From Cupriavidus pampae (lineage in GTDB: Bacteria > Pseudomonadota > Gammaproteobacteria > Burkholderiales > Burkholderiaceae): DNA of 64,000 nt. The translations under genes and the position numbers were made by a program. The stretch lies in contig NZ_CAJZAG010000007.1 of NCBI RefSeq assembly GCF_914271485.1, forward strand, positions 409,255 through 473,254. Reading direction: 5' to 3'. Below the pieces are notes generated by a model. It was not told where the DNA came from. It saw only the letters and a list, made by a program, of their open reading frames with translations, and made no database searches. Positions 24,035-32,880 of the stretch are shown here, piece by piece. Every line of letters starts with the position of its first letter. Position 1 is the first letter of the stretch.

Positions 24035-24867
24035 AAACTGTCTATATTTCCGATCGCACCCGTTATGCCGACCGACCTAACGAACGGATGGTCGTGGCGC
24101 GCCTGGACTGGGACGGCGAGCGGTACCTCTTTTCCTACACGCGTGGCGTCAAACGCTCCCATTTTCTCCTGTCTTGGGAATGTCAGGCCAAGCTTTACCA
24201 CGCGCAAGGATTCAAGTCCCTGCCCCCAGTGCTGTCGATCCGCCGTATGAATCGATCACGGCCCGATCTTCCGCAGTATCTGCGATGGATGGGGCTGGAT
24301 GCGCCGGACGAGATGGCCGAATTGGCGATCTCCGGTGGGATCAAGGCGACCGATTACATCGAGACGTTGCCGTTGCCCGAGAGAACGCCTGACGGCAGGT
24401 ATCTGCTCCAGTTTTTCACGCGTGGACTCACCCAAACCAATCGTCCCAGCCTCGACGCCGCGCGCCGCTTGAGTCCGGGCGATCGGCTGCGGCCAGTCAT
24501 GGACGACTCGACGGGCACCTACGCGCTATTCGCGGAAGCCGGAGGAGATGCTCCTGCGGTCGGCTATCTGCCGCGCCTATTCACCAAGGATGCGGGCCGA
24601 TTGCTCGAACGCTATGGCCGGGACGTGCAGGTAGAAGTGCAACGCGTCAATCCCGAGGCAGCGTTGAGCATGGTGGTCCTGTGCACGCTGACTTGTCCCT
24701 GGCCCGAGGGCTTTGAACCGTTTGATGGCGAAGACGACTTTATCTCGCTTGCGAGGCCCGACGCGGAAGATTGCACCGATGAGCGTTGTGTAGCCTGTCG
24801 GATTAACAGGGAGTTGCTTGAGGAGGAGCGCCTCCGCTCAGCGTCTGCAAAGATCGCACAGGCGTGA
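24031..24867 (+). CDS. HIRAN-domain-like protein, partner of the HipA-like kinase
   Basis: 278 aa. The N-terminal half (ERYLFSYTRGVKRSHFLLSW, then PQYLRWMGLDAPDEMAELAI, SGGIKATDYIETLPLPERTP) is a conserved block found ahead of HIRAN domains. Residues about 150-210 (RLSPGDRLRPVMDDSTGTYA, APAVGYLPRLFTKDAGRLLE, VQVEVQRVNPEA) look like the HIRAN fold, a DNA-end-binding domain. A Cys-rich C-terminus (DCTDERCVACRINRELLEEE) could bind metal. ATGA coupling to the kinase gene makes a two-gene module; whether it is a toxin pair or a defence system is unknown. Confidence 0.6.
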   Translation: MKTVYISDRTRYADRPNERMVVARLDWDGERYLFSYTRGVKRSHFLLSWECQAKLYHAQGFKSLPPVLSIRRMNRSRPDLPQYLRWMGLDAPDEMAELAISGGIKATDYIETLPLPERTPDGRYLLQFFTRGLTQTNRPSLDAARRLSPGDRLRPVMDDSTGTYALFAEAGGDAPAVGYLPRLFTKDAGRLLERYGRDVQVEVQRVNPEAALSMVVLCTLTCPWPEGFEPFDGEDDFISLARPDAEDCTDERCVACRINRELLEEERLRSASAKIAQA

Positions 24868-24951
24868 AGCACATAAAGTCGCCGCCTAATTTGAATCCAC
24901 CGCCTCGAGTTGCTACCATGAAGATTCGATTCCAGTCATCGGAGGGATTTC

Positions 24952-25086
24952 ATGTCTGACAAGGGCATCGGTATTGCCGGTACGACGTGCATTGCATTCG
25001 CCGTTGCGGGGCTTGCGCTCGCGGCGTCGTTCTTCCTCGCGTATTACGCGGTCAATCCGAAGCGCATCACCCAGAGCGGGGGGTGA
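24952..25086 (+). CDS. small membrane protein, 44 aa
   Basis: MSDKGIGIAGTTCIAFAVAG, then LALAASFFLAYYAVNPKRIT and a short polar tail. It has one transmembrane helix and a strong Shine-Dalgarno (GGAGGGATTTC). Its stop overlaps the GTG of the next ORF (GTGA), suggesting translational coupling. No family recognised; too short for most ORF callers. Confidence 0.65.
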   Translation: MSDKGIGIAGTTCIAFAVAGLALAASFFLAYYAVNPKRITQSGG

Positions 25087-25343
25087 GCGCCTCAGGCATG
25101 GGCCGCCAGTCCTTGCATGACATGCCGTTAGCCGTGCGCGAGGCGTTTGCGGACGCCTGCGCGCGGCATGGTTTTGTCTGGGAGGACTTCGAGGTGAGCG
25201 CGGACGCCGATGTGGTCAGCGTCGCGCCCGTGGCTGGCGGAGATTTGCGCGCGTATCCGACAGCGGCCGGCGACGTGCCGTGGACCGTTGCATTCGAGCG
25301 CGATCTGGCGCTTGATGTGTTCGGCCCGCCGCTGGCGGATTAG
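25083..25343 (+). CDS. hypothetical protein, 86 aa
   Basis: GTG start coupled to the 44-aa membrane protein; ATG 25098 is an alternative giving 81 aa. The sequence (LHDMPLAVREAFADACARHG, FVWEDFEVSADADVVSVAPV) is acidic and soluble, ending ERDLALDVFGPPLAD. No known domain. The gene converges on the chemoreceptor gene 15 bases beyond its stop. Confidence 0.55.
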   Translation: MSASGMGRQSLHDMPLAVREAFADACARHGFVWEDFEVSADADVVSVAPVAGGDLRAYPTAAGDVPWTVAFERDLALDVFGPPLAD

Positions 25344-25358
25344 GCAGGCAGGGCACGG

Positions 25359-27008
25359 TCAGGCCGGCAGCGCACGCAGTGACGAGCCGGCGAGGCTGCG
25401 GTGGCCACCGTGGCGCGAGTCTGCGCCGCGCTCTTCCACGCCCACGTTCGCCCCTTCGATCCGGAACACCTCCACCGCGGCCGAGAGCCGATGCGCCTGT
25501 TCTTCAAGCGCGCCTGCTGCTGCAGCCGCCTCTTCCACCAACGCGGCGTTCTGCTGCGTGACTTCGTCCATCTGTGCCACTGCCACGTTGACCTGATCGA
25601 TCCCGCTGCTCTGCTCGGAGGCCGCCGCGGCAATCTCGTTCATGATGTCGCTGACGCGTGCGATGGCCGTGACGATCTCGTTCATCGTCGTGCCCGAACG
25701 CGACACCAGATCCGCGCCCGATTCCACGCGCGACGTCGACGCGTCGATCAGCCCCTTGATCTCCTTGGCCGCGCCCGCGCTACGCTGGGCCAGCGAGCGT
25801 ACTTCCGACGCCACCACCGCGAAGCCACGTCCCTGTTCGCCCGCGCGCGCCGCTTCCACGGCCGCGTTGAGCGCAAGAATGTTGGTCTGGAACGCGATGC
25901 TTTCGATCACGCCGACGATCTCGCCGATCTTGCGCGAGTCGCTGACGATGTTGTTCATGGTGCCAACCACTTCCTTGGTCAGGTCGCCGCCCTGGGCGGC
26001 CAGTCCCGACGCGCCTTGCGCCAGCTGGCTGGCCTGGCGCGCGTTCTCGGCGGTCTGCTTGACCGTCGAGGTCAGCTCTTCCATGCTCGCCGCGGTTTCC
26101 TCGAGCGAGGCGGCCTGTTCTTCGGTACGCTGCGACAGGTCGGTATTGCCCGACGAGATTTCGCGCACGCCGTGGTTGATCGACTCGGTGCCACTGCGCA
26201 CGGTGCGGACGGTTTCGATCAGCGAGGCCTGCATCTGCTGCAGCGCGGCGCTCAGGCGGCCCATCTCGTTCTTGCTGACCACCGTGACGCGGCCGGTCAG
26301 GTCACCGTCGGCAATGCGCTGGAACTGTGCGATGGCGGCGTTCACCGGTACCACGATGGCGCGCATCATCAGCGCGCGGCCGATCCACGCCAGCAGCAGG
26401 GCGCCGCCGAGGCCGATGGCGACCGCCCAACTGAGCAGACGGAAGTGCGCCTGCGCATCGTTATAGCGCTGCTCGCCGCGATCGAGATGGCGTTTTTCCA
26501 GTGTAAGCATCGCTTTTTCGTAGGCGCTGTAGAGCGGCGGCAGCTTGCGCGCCTGCATTTGCAGGAAGGCTTGGCGGTCGCCGCTCTTCAGGGCGGCCAG
26601 TGCGGGATTCACGCCCTCGGACAGGAACTTGTCGCGCTTGTCCTGCATATCCTTGACGAGCTGCTGTTCCTCGGCGTCCGGGCTGGCCAGTCCGACGTAG
26701 TGCTCGATCCGTTCGTTGGCGTTCTTGAGGTATTGGTCGAATCGCTTGAGCACCGCGTTGGCGGCTTCCTGGTCGTTGAGTTCGACCAGCGAGGCATAGG
26801 TAGCCAGGGCCAGGCGCAGCCGCAGCAGTTGGCCGGCGCTGCCTTCGAGGTCGGCCACGGCCGGTGTGTCCACCGTGTACATCTGCTTGAGGGATTCATT
26901 CCCGGCGCGCATGGACAACAGGCCGGCGGCGGCACCGATGACCAGTGCCAGACCGAAAAACGCGATCATCAGGCTCAGCTGGCCTCGGATCGTGAGGTGC
27001 TTCCACAT
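25359..27008 (-). CDS. methyl-accepting chemotaxis protein, 549 aa
   Basis: Inner-membrane chemoreceptor of the Tar/Tsr class. Order: TM1 at about residues 10-32 (SLMIAFFGLALVIGAAAGLL), a four-helix-bundle periplasmic sensor (about 33-190), TM2 (SWAVAIGLGGALLLAWIGRA), a HAMP domain (INAAIAQFQRIADGDLTGRV-like), and the signalling domain with the hairpin tip GEQGRGFAVVASEVRSLAQR. Methylation helices with EE pairs flank it. No C-terminal NWETF-type CheR tether is seen. The ATG at 27008 has a good AGGAGAGGAAG Shine-Dalgarno, so the longer frame to 27119 is not used. The ligand cannot be predicted. Confidence 0.9.
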   Translation of the reverse strand: MWKHLTIRGQLSLMIAFFGLALVIGAAAGLLSMRAGNESLKQMYTVDTPAVADLEGSAGQLLRLRLALATYASLVELNDQEAANAVLKRFDQYLKNANERIEHYVGLASPDAEEQQLVKDMQDKRDKFLSEGVNPALAALKSGDRQAFLQMQARKLPPLYSAYEKAMLTLEKRHLDRGEQRYNDAQAHFRLLSWAVAIGLGGALLLAWIGRALMMRAIVVPVNAAIAQFQRIADGDLTGRVTVVSKNEMGRLSAALQQMQASLIETVRTVRSGTESINHGVREISSGNTDLSQRTEEQAASLEETAASMEELTSTVKQTAENARQASQLAQGASGLAAQGGDLTKEVVGTMNNIVSDSRKIGEIVGVIESIAFQTNILALNAAVEAARAGEQGRGFAVVASEVRSLAQRSAGAAKEIKGLIDASTSRVESGADLVSRSGTTMNEIVTAIARVSDIMNEIAAAASEQSSGIDQVNVAVAQMDEVTQQNAALVEEAAAAAGALEEQAHRLSAAVEVFRIEGANVGVEERGADSRHGGHRSLAGSSLRALPA

Positions 27009-27142
27009 TGTCTTCCTCTCCTTTTGGTCGCGGCGCCTCGTTTTGAGGGGACCCAAAGCGGTCAACGGATGTGGCGGGGCGTTTCTGAAGAGAGGGTTTG
27101 CACTGGAGAGGGTTTGCACTGAGAGGGGACCCTCACCCCCGG

Positions 27143-27165
27143 CCCCTCTCCCTGAGGGAGAGGGG
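27143..27165. repeat. REP-like GC-rich palindrome
   Basis: CCCCTCTCCC-TGA-GGGAGAGGGG: a perfect 10-bp stem in the 177-base gap between the chemoreceptor start and the end of cyoD. Sequences of this form are dispersed repeats in several Burkholderiales genomes; here it may also help end cyo transcription, although no T run follows. Confidence 0.6.
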
Positions 27166-27185
27166 AGCAGGCATCGGACGCCGGC

Positions 27186-27560
27186 TTAGTCTTTCGCTTT
27201 CGCCCGCTCGATGGTCATATGCGTCGGCATCATGTTCACCGTGGCGTTGTGCATGACCCACAGCGAGCCAGCCACCACGATCACGATGCCAAACATCGTG
27301 CAGAGGAAAATCCCGGTGTTGAAGCGCTGGCCCGGACGTACGCCCAGATGCAGGAAGAACACCAGCTGTACCAGCAGCTGCACGACGCACAGCACGACGA
27401 TGGCCGCGAGGCCCATGCCCTTGGGTACCACGTCATACATCACGGCGCCGAACGAGGCGAACGTGAGCGCCAGGCACAGGAAGAAGCCGATTACGTAGCC
27501 GGTCAGGTTGCCATGCGCGCCCGCATCATGCTGCGCCGGGTGAAGGGTGTGAGTGCTCAT
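27186..27560 (-). CDS. cyoD: cytochrome bo3 ubiquinol oxidase subunit IV
   Basis: 124 aa with three transmembrane segments (NLTGYVIGFFLCLALTFASF; GLAAIVVLCVVQLLVQLVFF; FNTGIFLCTMFGIVIVVAGS). The motif QLLVQLVFFLHLG is typical of CyoD, an accessory subunit needed for assembly of the Cu(B) site. The start at 27560 overlaps the cyoC stop (ATGA); the frame opening at 27638 lies inside cyoC. Last gene of cyoABCD. Confidence 0.92.
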   Translation of the reverse strand: MSTHTLHPAQHDAGAHGNLTGYVIGFFLCLALTFASFGAVMYDVVPKGMGLAAIVVLCVVQLLVQLVFFLHLGVRPGQRFNTGIFLCTMFGIVIVVAGSLWVMHNATVNMMPTHMTIERAKAKD

Positions 27561-28189
27561 ACGAACTCCCGCAGATAGACGAAGGTGAACACGCAGATCC
27601 AGATCAGGTCCAGAAAGTGCCAGAACAGGCTCAGGCACGCCATGCGTCGGCGCGTCACGGCGTCAAGGCCGAACGTCTTGAGCTGATGGATCATCACGAC
27701 CAGCCACAGCAGGCCGACGCTCACGTGCAGGCCGTGCGTGCCAACCAGTGCGAAGTAGGCCGACAGCGAGGCGCTGACATTGGGGCCCGCGCCACGGTGA
27801 ATCAGTTCGGCGAACTCATGGATCTCCATCGCGATAAAGCCCGCGCCGAACAGGAACGTGATGACGAGCCAGACGATCGTGCGCTGCGTGCGGCCCGCGT
27901 ACAGATTGAGCATCGCCACGCCAAACGTGAAGCTGCTGAACAGCAGCAGCATGGTCTCGCCGAGCACGAACGGCAGCTCGAACAACTGCTGGCCGCTCGG
28001 GCCGCCGGCCGTGTTGTTGACGAGCACGCCGAACGTCGCGAATAGCGTCGCGAAGATCAGGCAGTCGCTCATCAGATAGAGCCAGAAACCCAGCGTCAGC
28101 GTGGTGCTGCTGTCATGGCTGTGGTCGTGGCCATGGTCATGCGCATGGCTGCCGCCATGACCATGGGAAACGGTAAGGACTTGGCTCAT
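27557..28189 (-). CDS. cyoC: cytochrome bo3 ubiquinol oxidase subunit III
   Basis: 210 aa, five transmembrane helices as in CyoC, with conserved AYFALVGTHGLHVSVGLLWL and the acidic EIHEFAELIH. The N-terminal 30 residues are strikingly His-rich (GHGGSHAHDHGHDHSHDSS), an addition beyond the usual short cytosolic tail that could bind metal ions. Two bases separate it from cyoB. It stabilises subunit I. Confidence 0.93.
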   Translation of the reverse strand: MSQVLTVSHGHGGSHAHDHGHDHSHDSSTTLTLGFWLYLMSDCLIFATLFATFGVLVNNTAGGPSGQQLFELPFVLGETMLLLFSSFTFGVAMLNLYAGRTQRTIVWLVITFLFGAGFIAMEIHEFAELIHRGAGPNVSASLSAYFALVGTHGLHVSVGLLWLVVMIHQLKTFGLDAVTRRRMACLSLFWHFLDLIWICVFTFVYLREFV

Positions 28190-28191
28190 GG

Positions 28192-30168
28192 TCAGGCGGC
28201 CTCTTTCAGTTGTGCATAACGCGCGTTCTCGATGCGCGCGACTTCTTCCGCCGGCACGTAGTAGTCGACGTCACGGTTGTAGCTGCGCGCGATAAACGTG
28301 CCGATCACGCCGATCAGGCTGCCAATCGCCACAGCCCACATATGCCACACCAGCGCGAAGCACAGCACCAGGCCAAAGATCGAGACAATGAAGCCGTCAC
28401 CGGTGTTCTTCGGCATATGGATCGGTTCGTAATGCGCCGGCTGCTTCCAGGCGCGGCCCGCTTCCTTGTCGTCCCAATGCTGCTCGAGCGACGTGATATT
28501 CGGCACCACGGCGAAGTTGTAGAACGGCGCCGGCGAGGCGGTCGCCCACTCGAGGCTGCGGCCATCCCACGGATCGCCGGTCAGATCCATGTTCTGCTTG
28601 CGATCGCGCACGCTGACGTAGATCTGGATCAGGAACGCGAGGATACCGGCCGCGATCACGAATGCGCCGATCAGCGCCACCACGAGGTACGGATGCCAGT
28701 CGACATTGGCGTAATGGTTCATCCGGCGCGTCATGCCCTTGAAACCAAGCACGTAGAGCGGCATGAACGCGAGGTAGAAGCCGACCATCCAGCACCAGAA
28801 CGAGATCTTGCCCCAGCGCTCGTTGAGCGTGAAGCCGAACACCTTCGGGAACCAGAAAGTAATCGCCGCCAGGCAGCCGAACAGCACGCCGCCGATGATC
28901 ACGTTGTGGAAGTGGGCGATCAGGAACAGGCTGTTATGCAGCACGAAGTCCGCGCCGGGCACGGCCAGCAGCACGCCGGTCATGCCACCCACCGCGAACG
29001 TGACCATAAAGCCGATGGTCCAGAGCGTGGACGAGTGGTAGCGGATACGGCCGCGGTACATCGTGAACAGCCAGTTGAACAGCTTGACGCCGGTCGGAAT
29101 CGAGATGATCGACGTCATGATGCCGAAGAACGCGTTGACGTTGGCGCCCGAACCCATCGTGAAGAAGTGATGCAGCCAGACGAAGAACGACAGCACGCCG
29201 ATCGACGATGTGGCGTACACCATCGACGTATAGCCGAACAGCGGCTTGCGCGAGAACGTCGAGATGATTTCCGAGAACGCGCCGAAACACGGCAGGATCA
29301 GGATGTACACCTCGGGGTGACCCCAGACCCAGATCAGGTTCACGTACATCATGGCATTGCCACCAAGCTCGTTGGTGAAGAAATGCATGTCGAGGTAGCG
29401 GTCCGCCGTCAGCAGCGCGAGCGTGGCGGTGAGCACCGGGAACACGGCGACGATCAGGATATTGGTGATCAGCGCAGTCCAGGTGAACACGGGCATCTTC
29501 ATCAGGTTGAGACCCGGCGCGCGCATGCGCAGGATCGTCACGATGAAGTTGAGGCCGGTCAGTGTGGTCCCCAGCCCCGATATCTGTAATGACCAGATGT
29601 AGTAGTCGACCCCGACCGTTGGACTGTAGCCAAGCTCTGACAATGGTGGATAGGCGACCCAGCCGGTGGCCGCGAAATCACCGACGAACATCGACATCAT
29701 GACCAGCACCGCGCCCATCGCGGAGAGCCAGAAGCTCAGCGAGTTGACGAACGGGAAGGCGACGTCGCGCGCGCCGATCTGCAGCGGCACGATCACGTTC
29801 ATCAGGCCCAGGATCAGCGGCGTGGCCACGAAGAAGATCATGATCACACCGTGCGCGGTGAAGATCTGATCATAGTGGTGCGGAGGCAGGTAGCCGGCCG
29901 CATCGCCATAGGCGAGGGCCTGCTGCAGGCGCATCATGATCGCGTCGGCAAAGCCGCGCAGCAGCATGACCAGCGCGAGGATGATGTACATCACGCCGAT
30001 CTTCTTGTGATCGACCGAGGTAATCCATTCGGTCCAGAGATACTTCCACTTGCCGAAATACGTGATCGCGCCGAGCAGCGTGGCGCCGCCAAGCAGCACC
30101 ACCGCGAGCGTGACCATGATGATCGGCTCGTGATACGGGATGGCTTCTAGATTGAGTTTGCCCAACAT
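28192..30168 (-). CDS. cyoB: cytochrome bo3 ubiquinol oxidase subunit I
   Basis: 658 aa, the catalytic proton-pumping subunit of the heme-copper quinol oxidase. Visible ligands and channels: the Cu(B)-His/Tyr motif WGHPEVYILILP, the two Cu(B) histidines in WLHHFFTMGSG, and the heme ligands in IAHFHNVIIGG. The quinol-binding start (GAITYFGKWKYLWTEWITSV, then DHKKIGVMY) is present. Length matches E. coli CyoB. It is co-transcribed with cyoA upstream (6-base gap). Confidence 0.96.
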   Translation of the reverse strand: MLGKLNLEAIPYHEPIIMVTLAVVLLGGATLLGAITYFGKWKYLWTEWITSVDHKKIGVMYIILALVMLLRGFADAIMMRLQQALAYGDAAGYLPPHHYDQIFTAHGVIMIFFVATPLILGLMNVIVPLQIGARDVAFPFVNSLSFWLSAMGAVLVMMSMFVGDFAATGWVAYPPLSELGYSPTVGVDYYIWSLQISGLGTTLTGLNFIVTILRMRAPGLNLMKMPVFTWTALITNILIVAVFPVLTATLALLTADRYLDMHFFTNELGGNAMMYVNLIWVWGHPEVYILILPCFGAFSEIISTFSRKPLFGYTSMVYATSSIGVLSFFVWLHHFFTMGSGANVNAFFGIMTSIISIPTGVKLFNWLFTMYRGRIRYHSSTLWTIGFMVTFAVGGMTGVLLAVPGADFVLHNSLFLIAHFHNVIIGGVLFGCLAAITFWFPKVFGFTLNERWGKISFWCWMVGFYLAFMPLYVLGFKGMTRRMNHYANVDWHPYLVVALIGAFVIAAGILAFLIQIYVSVRDRKQNMDLTGDPWDGRSLEWATASPAPFYNFAVVPNITSLEQHWDDKEAGRAWKQPAHYEPIHMPKNTGDGFIVSIFGLVLCFALVWHMWAVAIGSLIGVIGTFIARSYNRDVDYYVPAEEVARIENARYAQLKEAA

Positions 30169-30174
30169 GGCTGG

Positions 30175-31143
30175 TTACTCCGTCACGCTGCCGTTCGCGG
30201 CGGCGCGGGGGACAGGATTGGTAATGGCGTTGAAGGCCTGCAGCGCCGCGGGACTGTCGGTGCGGCACACCGGGTCGGTGGCCTTCATGTATTTGTCGAC
30301 GGTGCCGGCGAACAGCGCGGGCGCGACGCTCGAGTACAGCGTGACCGGATCTTTCGTGCTCGGTTGCTCGAGCGCGCGGTACACGGACGCGGTAAGCGGC
30401 GTGGACGAGCGCTTCGCTTCGGCGATCCACGCGTCGAACTCCGCGCGCGAGGTCGCATACGTCTTGAAGTGCATGTCGGAGAAACCCTCGCCGCTATAGG
30501 CGGCCGACTGGCCCAGGTAGACGCCCGGCGTATCGGCGATCAGATGCAGTTGTGTCTGCATGCCGGCCATCGCGTAGACCATGCTGCCGAGTTGCGGGAT
30601 GAAGAACGAATTCATCATCGACTCGGACGTGATCTTGAAATTGATCGGCGTATCGACGGGAATCGCGAGCTGGTTCAGCGAGGCGACGCCGTATTGCGGA
30701 TAGATGAACAGCCACTTCCAGTTGAGCGCGACGACCTCGACTTCCACGGGCTCCACCTGCGAGTCGAGCGGACGGTAGGGGTCGAGCTTGTGCGTGGAGG
30801 TCCAGATCAGAATGCCCAGGAACGCCACGATCACGCATGGGATGGTCCATACGACGATTTCGATCCTCGTCGAGTGCGCCCACTTCGGCGCGTACGTTGC
30901 CTTGGTGTTGCTGTCGCGATAGCGCCACGCAAAGACCAGCGTCAGGATGATGACCGGGATGACCACCATCAGCATCAGGAACAGCGAGACCAGAATCAGC
31001 GATTTCGCCTGATGGCCGATGTCGCCTTTGGGGGAGAGCAACTCGATGGTGCAGCCGGAGAGCAGCAACAGCGAGCCAGCGGCGAGCGCAAGGCCCGTGG
31101 CGCGCCGCCAGCCGGAGCCGGACGGGGGTAGACAAGTACGCAT
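30175..31143 (-). CDS. cyoA: cytochrome bo3 ubiquinol oxidase subunit II
   Basis: 322 aa lipoprotein: lipobox LLLLSGC near residue 30, two transmembrane helices (ILVSLFLMLMVVIPVIILTL; IEIVVWTIPCVIVAFLGILI) and a periplasmic cupredoxin domain (VALNWKWLFIYPQYGVASLN; MMNSFFIPQLGSMVYAMAGM). The Cu(A) cysteines of cytochrome c oxidases are missing, as expected for a quinol oxidase. First gene of the operon; it diverges from the MocR gene. Confidence 0.95.
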   Translation of the reverse strand: MRTCLPPSGSGWRRATGLALAAGSLLLLSGCTIELLSPKGDIGHQAKSLILVSLFLMLMVVIPVIILTLVFAWRYRDSNTKATYAPKWAHSTRIEIVVWTIPCVIVAFLGILIWTSTHKLDPYRPLDSQVEPVEVEVVALNWKWLFIYPQYGVASLNQLAIPVDTPINFKITSESMMNSFFIPQLGSMVYAMAGMQTQLHLIADTPGVYLGQSAAYSGEGFSDMHFKTYATSRAEFDAWIAEAKRSSTPLTASVYRALEQPSTKDPVTLYSSVAPALFAGTVDKYMKATDPVCRTDSPAALQAFNAITNPVPRAAANGSVTE

Positions 31144-31240
31144 ACGAGGGTTTTAATGTATGGATATACGGGACGTCGCAGCGGACAGTAAGGTAAGACA
31201 AGCCCCATACATCGAGCCAGATCGGACAAAACTACAACCC

Positions 31241-32653
31241 ATGCGCACAAATATGCCTCCGAACACCTCCATACAAGACGATGGCGCCACCTCGTGGCTG
31301 ACCGGATTACACGCCGGCGGTGGCGCGCGCTACCTGCAGATTGCGGAGCGCATCGAGCACGCGATTGCTGACGGCACGCTCGTGCCGGGCGATCGGCTGC
31401 CGCCGCAGCGACGAATTGCCGCACTGCTCGGCGTGGACCTGACCACGGTCACGCGCGCGCTGTCGGAAGCGCGCCGGCGGCATCTGATCGAGGCACGGGG
31501 CGCGCTCGGCACGTTCGTGGCGGCGCCACGCGTGGAACTCGCGCAGCGCGTGGACTTCAGCATGAACGTGCCGCCACCGCCCGACGGTGTGGACTTCGAC
31601 GACCTGCTGCGGCGCGGCGTGTCGCAGGTGCTGCTGCGCGCCGATGCCAGTCTGTTGATGACGTATCAGCTCGGTGGTGGCAGTCACAGCGATCGCGCGG
31701 CCGGGGTGATGTGGCTGGCGCCGATGCTCGGCCCGATCGAGCCCCCGCGGTTGATGGTGTGCCCCGGCGCGCAGGCCGCGCTGGCGGCGCTGATTCTGTC
31801 ACTGACGCAACCAGGTGACGCCATCGTGACGGAGCCGCTGGCCTATCCGGGCATCCGCCTCGCGGCCGAGCAACTCGGTCGCCGGGTCATTGCGGTGGAT
31901 GTGGATGCCGATGGCATGCGACCCGATGCGCTGGCCGAGGCCTGCCAGACACACAATGCGCGGCTGGTCTACCTGAATCCGACCACACAGAACCCCACCA
32001 CGTGGACCATGCCCGAGTCACGCCGTCATGAGATCGTGGCGACGGCCGCGCGTCACGGCGTGCTGATCATCGAAGACGATCCGTACTGGCTGCTGACACC
32101 CGATGCGCCGCCGCCGCTCGCGCGACTCGCGCCCGATCGCGTGTGCTACATCTCGACGATGTCGAAGTGCCTGAGCCCCGGGCTGCGCACCGCGTTTGTG
32201 GTGCGGCCCGCGAGCGTGGCCGAGGACGCGATTCTTGGAGCGCTACGGGCGTTCGCACTGATGTCGGCGCCGCTCACCACCGCGGTGACCACGCAATGGA
32301 TTCACGATGGCGCGGCAGAGACGCTGCTCGGTGGCATCCGGCGTGAAGCGGACGCGCGCCAGGCGATTGCGCGCCAACTGCTGTCGAGCGTGGGGCAGGC
32401 GCCGCCGAGCGGCATTCACCTGTGGTACACGCTGCCGAGCTACTGGACCTCGCAGGCGCTGGCCAATGCGGCGCGCGCGGAAGAACTGCGCGTCACGCCA
32501 TCGGAAGCATTCGAGGTAGGTCCACACCGTGTCAACGCCATCCGCATCTCGCTGGGTGGCGCGACGGATCGACTGCTGCTCGCGAGCGGATTGCGTCGGC
32601 TGGCCGATCTGCTGGCTCGCAGGCCCGACAGCATTCGTGAAATCGTGGTGTGA
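31241..32653 (+). CDS. MocR-type regulator (GntR HTH fused to aminotransferase)
   Basis: About 470 aa. The N-terminal winged helix (YLQIAERIEHAIADGTLVPG, DRLPPQRRIAALLGVDLTTV) is GntR-type. The rest is a type I PLP fold: GDAIVTEPLAYPGIRLAAEQ, the Asn/Asp/Tyr pocket in LIIEDDPYWLL, and the PLP-binding Lys in ISTMSKCLSPGLR. Such proteins sense PLP or amino compounds and control nearby genes. It is divergent from cyoA with a 97-base gap containing an imperfect palindrome (GTATGGATATAC, 31158-31169). Start uncertain: ATG 31241 or 31253; the open frame to 31160 has no Shine-Dalgarno. Confidence 0.85.
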   Translation: MRTNMPPNTSIQDDGATSWLTGLHAGGGARYLQIAERIEHAIADGTLVPGDRLPPQRRIAALLGVDLTTVTRALSEARRRHLIEARGALGTFVAAPRVELAQRVDFSMNVPPPPDGVDFDDLLRRGVSQVLLRADASLLMTYQLGGGSHSDRAAGVMWLAPMLGPIEPPRLMVCPGAQAALAALILSLTQPGDAIVTEPLAYPGIRLAAEQLGRRVIAVDVDADGMRPDALAEACQTHNARLVYLNPTTQNPTTWTMPESRRHEIVATAARHGVLIIEDDPYWLLTPDAPPPLARLAPDRVCYISTMSKCLSPGLRTAFVVRPASVAEDAILGALRAFALMSAPLTTAVTTQWIHDGAAETLLGGIRREADARQAIARQLLSSVGQAPPSGIHLWYTLPSYWTSQALANAARAEELRVTPSEAFEVGPHRVNAIRISLGGATDRLLLASGLRRLADLLARRPDSIREIVV

Positions 32654-32817
32654 AGGAATAAAAAAAGAATCGCGGCAGGCCGTGCGGGCGGGTGAGGGGT
32701 GCCCGCAAGAGGGAGCGCAAGACGAGGAGGAGGGAGTCTTGCCAAAAACGGCCTATCACGCCGCGACCTGAAAAAATCGGCGTACATCAAAACAGGGTGA
32801 AGCTACGGCGCACCCTT

Positions 32818-32880
32818 CGCAGGCAATACGCAGGCAATACGCAGGCAATACGCAGGCAATACGCAGGCAATACGCAGGCG
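32818..32880 (+). repeat. tandem 11-bp repeat, five copies plus a partial one
   Basis: The unit CGCAGGCAATA repeats perfectly five times (32818-32872) and then breaks off (CGCAGGCG). It lies in the 420-base intergenic region between the MocR gene and the DUF4148 gene, where no gene is convincing. The exactness of the copies points to recent slippage expansion. Confidence 0.9.

Noticed and set aside
25401..27122. 573-aa plus-strand ORF opposite the chemoreceptor
   Set aside because: Antisense shadow of the methyl-accepting chemotaxis gene, composition typical of mirrored high-GC codons.
27143..27165. Rho-independent terminator of the cyo operon
   Set aside because: Strong stem but no T run in either direction; the sequence form is that of a dispersed repeat.
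28210..29589. 459-aa plus-strand ORF opposite cyoB
   Set aside because: Antisense shadow of cyoB; dominated by Arg, His, Glu and Ala.
32818..32880. CRISPR array
   Set aside because: Units are 11 bp, directly adjacent and without spacers; no cas genes are present.
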